7,124 nt of DNA, from assembly GCA_002405565.1 (NCBI GenBank), contig DHMB01000165.1, positions 1-7,124 on the forward strand. Direction: 5' to 3'. This document shows positions 5,999 to 7,124 of this stretch, piece by piece. The stretch's first letter is position 1. Each line of letters starts with the position of its first letter. The position numbers and the translations under genes are program-made. The notes beneath the pieces were generated by a model that saw only the letters and a program-made list of their open reading frames with translations, made no database searches and had not been told where the DNA came from. The DNA comes from Clostridiales bacterium UBA4653 (GTDB lineage: Bacteria; Bacillota; Clostridia; Oscillospirales; CAG-272).

Positions 5999-6024
5999 AT
6001 ACTATATAGTAGCTATACAGTCAA
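5987..6024 (-). promoter_or_regulatory. MerR-type promoter of the ABC exporter operon
   Basis: On the minus strand a -35 TTGACT (complement of 6019-6024) and a -10 TACAAT (complement of 5994-5999) are separated by exactly 19 bp. The predicted start is near 5987. A 19-20 bp spacer filled by a dyad is the hallmark of MerR-family activated promoters, where the protein bends the DNA to realign the two hexamers. The two near-consensus hexamers would otherwise be poorly used. Confidence 0.8.
5996..6019. promoter_or_regulatory. MerR operator dyad in the 19-bp spacer
   Basis: TGTATA (5996-6001) and TATACA (6014-6019) form a 6-bp inverted repeat with 12 bases between, centred at 6007.5 and filling the exporter promoter spacer. 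Nested inside are a perfect 12-bp palindrome TACTATATAGTA (6000-6011) and TATAG-N3-CTATA (6005-6017). Which register the regulator uses cannot be told from one copy. Size and placement fit the neighbouring MerR protein. Confidence 0.7.
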
Positions 6025-6036
6025 GAGGAAAATGCA

Positions 6037-6861
6037 ATGTTTTCAAATAATTTTTTCACAATCTCCGATTTCGCCAAACTTATGGGCATAAGCCGGCAGA
6101 CGCTTATATACTATGACCACATCGGGCTTTTCAAACCGGCTGCCGTTCCGGACAACGGATACCGCCTTTATGCCAGAAGTCAGATAAATGTCATCAGTCT
6201 GATATCAATGCTCGGAGAAATGGGCGTTCCGCTGAAAGAGATAAAGGCGATAGTGGACAACATTTCCCCCGATACCGCCATCGAAATACTCAAAAAACAA
6301 CGTAACGAGGCGGAAGAAAAACTGCGCAGATTCCGCATGCTTGAAGAAATGATAAGCAAGCGAATTGAGCAGATTACAATCGGAAAGGAAGTCTCGGAAA
6401 TGACGCTTCCGTGCTTTTCGGTTACGGAAGTCAACGAGGATATTCCTCTGTATGTCGGAGAAGACATCAACTGCGCCATCGGCAACATCGTCGATGATTT
6501 TGTCATAGGCTTTTATACCAAATGCGAAGAGCAGAACTTCCCTCTTATATTTTCCGGCGGACAAATGAAAACCAAGGAAAACATCATATCCGGCAGGACG
6601 GATATCGTATCCAACATGTGCTTTACACTGAAAGACGCCGCCGGAGCGAATTCAAAAATTCCGAAGGGGCTTTACGCCGTCGGCTATGTCCACGGCGATT
6701 ACGGCAACACGGAGGACATATATGAGGATATGCTCGCATTTATAGCGGAAAAAGGAATGAAAATTGCCGGAAACGCATATGAAGAGTACCTGCTCGACGA
6801 GCTTGCGGAAAGCAACCCCGATAACTTCATCATGAAAATCATGATACGGGTCGGATATTGA
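6037..6861 (+). CDS. MerR-family regulator with BmrR/GyrI-like ligand domain, likely activator of the ABC exporter
   Basis: A 274-residue regulator with the full BmrR-type layout. Residues 6-47 are the winged helix-turn-helix (FTISDFAKLMGISRQTLIYY, wing GYRLYAR at 41-47), with the second helix pair at about 52-75. Residues about 80-115 form the dimerising coiled coil. Residues about 122-274 are a GyrI-like effector domain ending in KGLYAVGYVHGDYGN, NAYEEYLLDE and a final beta strand IMKIMIRVGY. In BmrR and relatives an acidic residue in the equivalent pocket holds cationic drugs. Glu249, Glu250 and Glu255 are candidates here, by family analogy only. The start is ATG 6037, with AAGAGGAA (6023-6030) six bases upstream. 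An ATG at 6032 is out of frame. It is divergent from the exporter operon, with the operator between. The regulator-exporter pairing is strong inference from the promoter design; the inducer is unknown. Confidence 0.92.
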   Translation: MFSNNFFTISDFAKLMGISRQTLIYYDHIGLFKPAAVPDNGYRLYARSQINVISLISMLGEMGVPLKEIKAIVDNISPDTAIEILKKQRNEAEEKLRRFRMLEEMISKRIEQITIGKEVSEMTLPCFSVTEVNEDIPLYVGEDINCAIGNIVDDFVIGFYTKCEEQNFPLIFSGGQMKTKENIISGRTDIVSNMCFTLKDAAGANSKIPKGLYAVGYVHGDYGNTEDIYEDMLAFIAEKGMKIAGNAYEEYLLDELAESNPDNFIMKIMIRVGY

Positions 6862-6914
6862 TTTTTTGTATTCAATGATTTTTTCAGAGCCGGATTTTCA
6901 TGCCCGCGCAAAAT

Positions 6915-6941
6915 AAAAAAACAGCCCGATGGGCTGTTTTT
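6915..6941. terminator. Bidirectional terminator after the right MerR gene
   Basis: AAAAACAGCCC (6917-6927) pairs with GGGCTGTTTTT (6931-6941) around a GAT loop. It has a T-rich tail on the plus strand and a T run on the minus strand (complement of 6915-6921). It lies 55 bases after the MerR stop and also downstream of the minus-strand gene ending at 6984, so it can serve both. Confidence 0.88.
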
Positions 6942-6952
6942 CTTTTGTTATA

Positions 6953-6982
6953 CCGAAAAAGCCTTCGGCAGACGTTTTTCGG
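6953..6982. repeat. Second hairpin beside the terminator
   Basis: CCGAAAAA (6953-6960) pairs with TTTTTCGG (6975-6982), with a small inner GCC-TTC-GGC hairpin (6961-6969). CCGAA (6953-6957) can alternatively pair with TTCGG (6964-6968). On the minus strand it begins two bases after the stop of the right-edge gene. It lacks a clean T run of its own, so it may be an accessory or RNA-protecting 3' structure ahead of the main terminator. Confidence 0.45.
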
Positions 6983-6983
6983 G

Positions 6984-7124
6984 TTATTGTTTTGAATACT
7001 CTATGTTATAGTTATCGGAAAATTGAAGCCTGTCCAGCTTTTTATAGTTGACAATGAAGCATATAATCTCCGCAATCGCCGTGATAGTCCATGAGAAAAT
7101 ATACAGCAGATACAGCGACGGGAT
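6984..7124 (-). CDS. C-terminal end of a membrane protein (5' part outside window)
   Basis: The last 46 codons of a minus-strand gene entering from the right edge and stopping at TAA (complement of 6984-6986). The fragment starts with a hydrophobic helix (IPSLYLLYIFSWTITAIAEI, continuing ICFIV), followed by a short polar, probably cytoplasmic tail (NYKKLDRLQFSDNYNIEYSK). This shows an integral membrane protein ending in a transmembrane helix. The pattern resembles the end of some clostridial MATE-family efflux pumps, but 46 residues are too few to name the family. Hairpins at 6953-6982 and 6915-6941 directly follow, as expected for the true gene end. It is convergent with the MerR gene, so there is no sign it belongs to the exporter cassette. 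Confidence 0.65.
   Translation of the reverse strand: MPSLYLLYIFSWTITAIAEIICFIVNYKKLDRLQFSDNYNIEYSKQ

Overview
The window looks like a stretch of chromosome from an anaerobic Firmicute, most likely in class Clostridia. This is inferred from four things. Ribosome-binding sites are strong GGAGG or AGGAG types. A 4Fe-4S protein is paired head-to-head with a Crp/Fnr-family regulator, as in many anaerobic clostridia. Base composition is moderate, and short A/T-flanked hairpin terminators separate the genes. I see no tRNA, rRNA, insertion sequence, CRISPR array or phage gene. The coding regions are intact except where the window edges cut them.

Layout, left to right. (1) 1-645, minus: a MerR-family regulator, cut at its C-terminus by the window edge, with its own promoter at about 680-708. 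(2) 646-895: a gene-free stretch holding that promoter, small dyads and a terminator at 802-832. (3) 896-1618, minus: a 240-residue iron-sulfur protein with an N-terminal two-motif ferredoxin domain and a cysteine-rich C-terminal domain. (4) 1703-2365, plus: a Crp/Fnr-family regulator, divergent from (3). The 84-bp gap between them holds two back-to-back core promoters and several nested inverted repeats. (5) 2382-2409: a bidirectional terminator. (6) 4215-5945 then 2413-4218, both minus: two ABC exporter half-transporters overlapping by ATGA. Their ATPase motifs are complementary (one degenerate, one canonical), as expected of a heterodimeric exporter such as TM287/288, BmrCD or LmrCD. (7) 6037-6861, plus: a BmrR-like MerR regulator, divergent from the exporter operon. 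The 91-bp gap holds a textbook MerR-type promoter for the exporter (19-bp spacer with an operator dyad inside) overlapping the regulator's own promoter. (8) 6915-6982: terminator structures. (9) 6984-7124, minus: the C-terminal end of a membrane protein.

Two regulatory cassettes stand out. In the first, the Crp/Fnr protein probably controls the iron-sulfur protein and itself: one dyad is centred exactly at -41.5 of the predicted iron-sulfur gene promoter and falls in the regulator's own leader. In the second, the MerR protein with a GyrI/BmrR-type ligand domain probably senses a small hydrophobic or cationic compound and switches on the two-subunit exporter. Both cassettes end at bidirectional terminators, so each is transcriptionally self-contained. 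The least understood component is the iron-sulfur protein: its ferredoxin domain lacks one cluster ligand, and its C-terminal domain, with conserved-looking Cys motifs, matches no function I can name.
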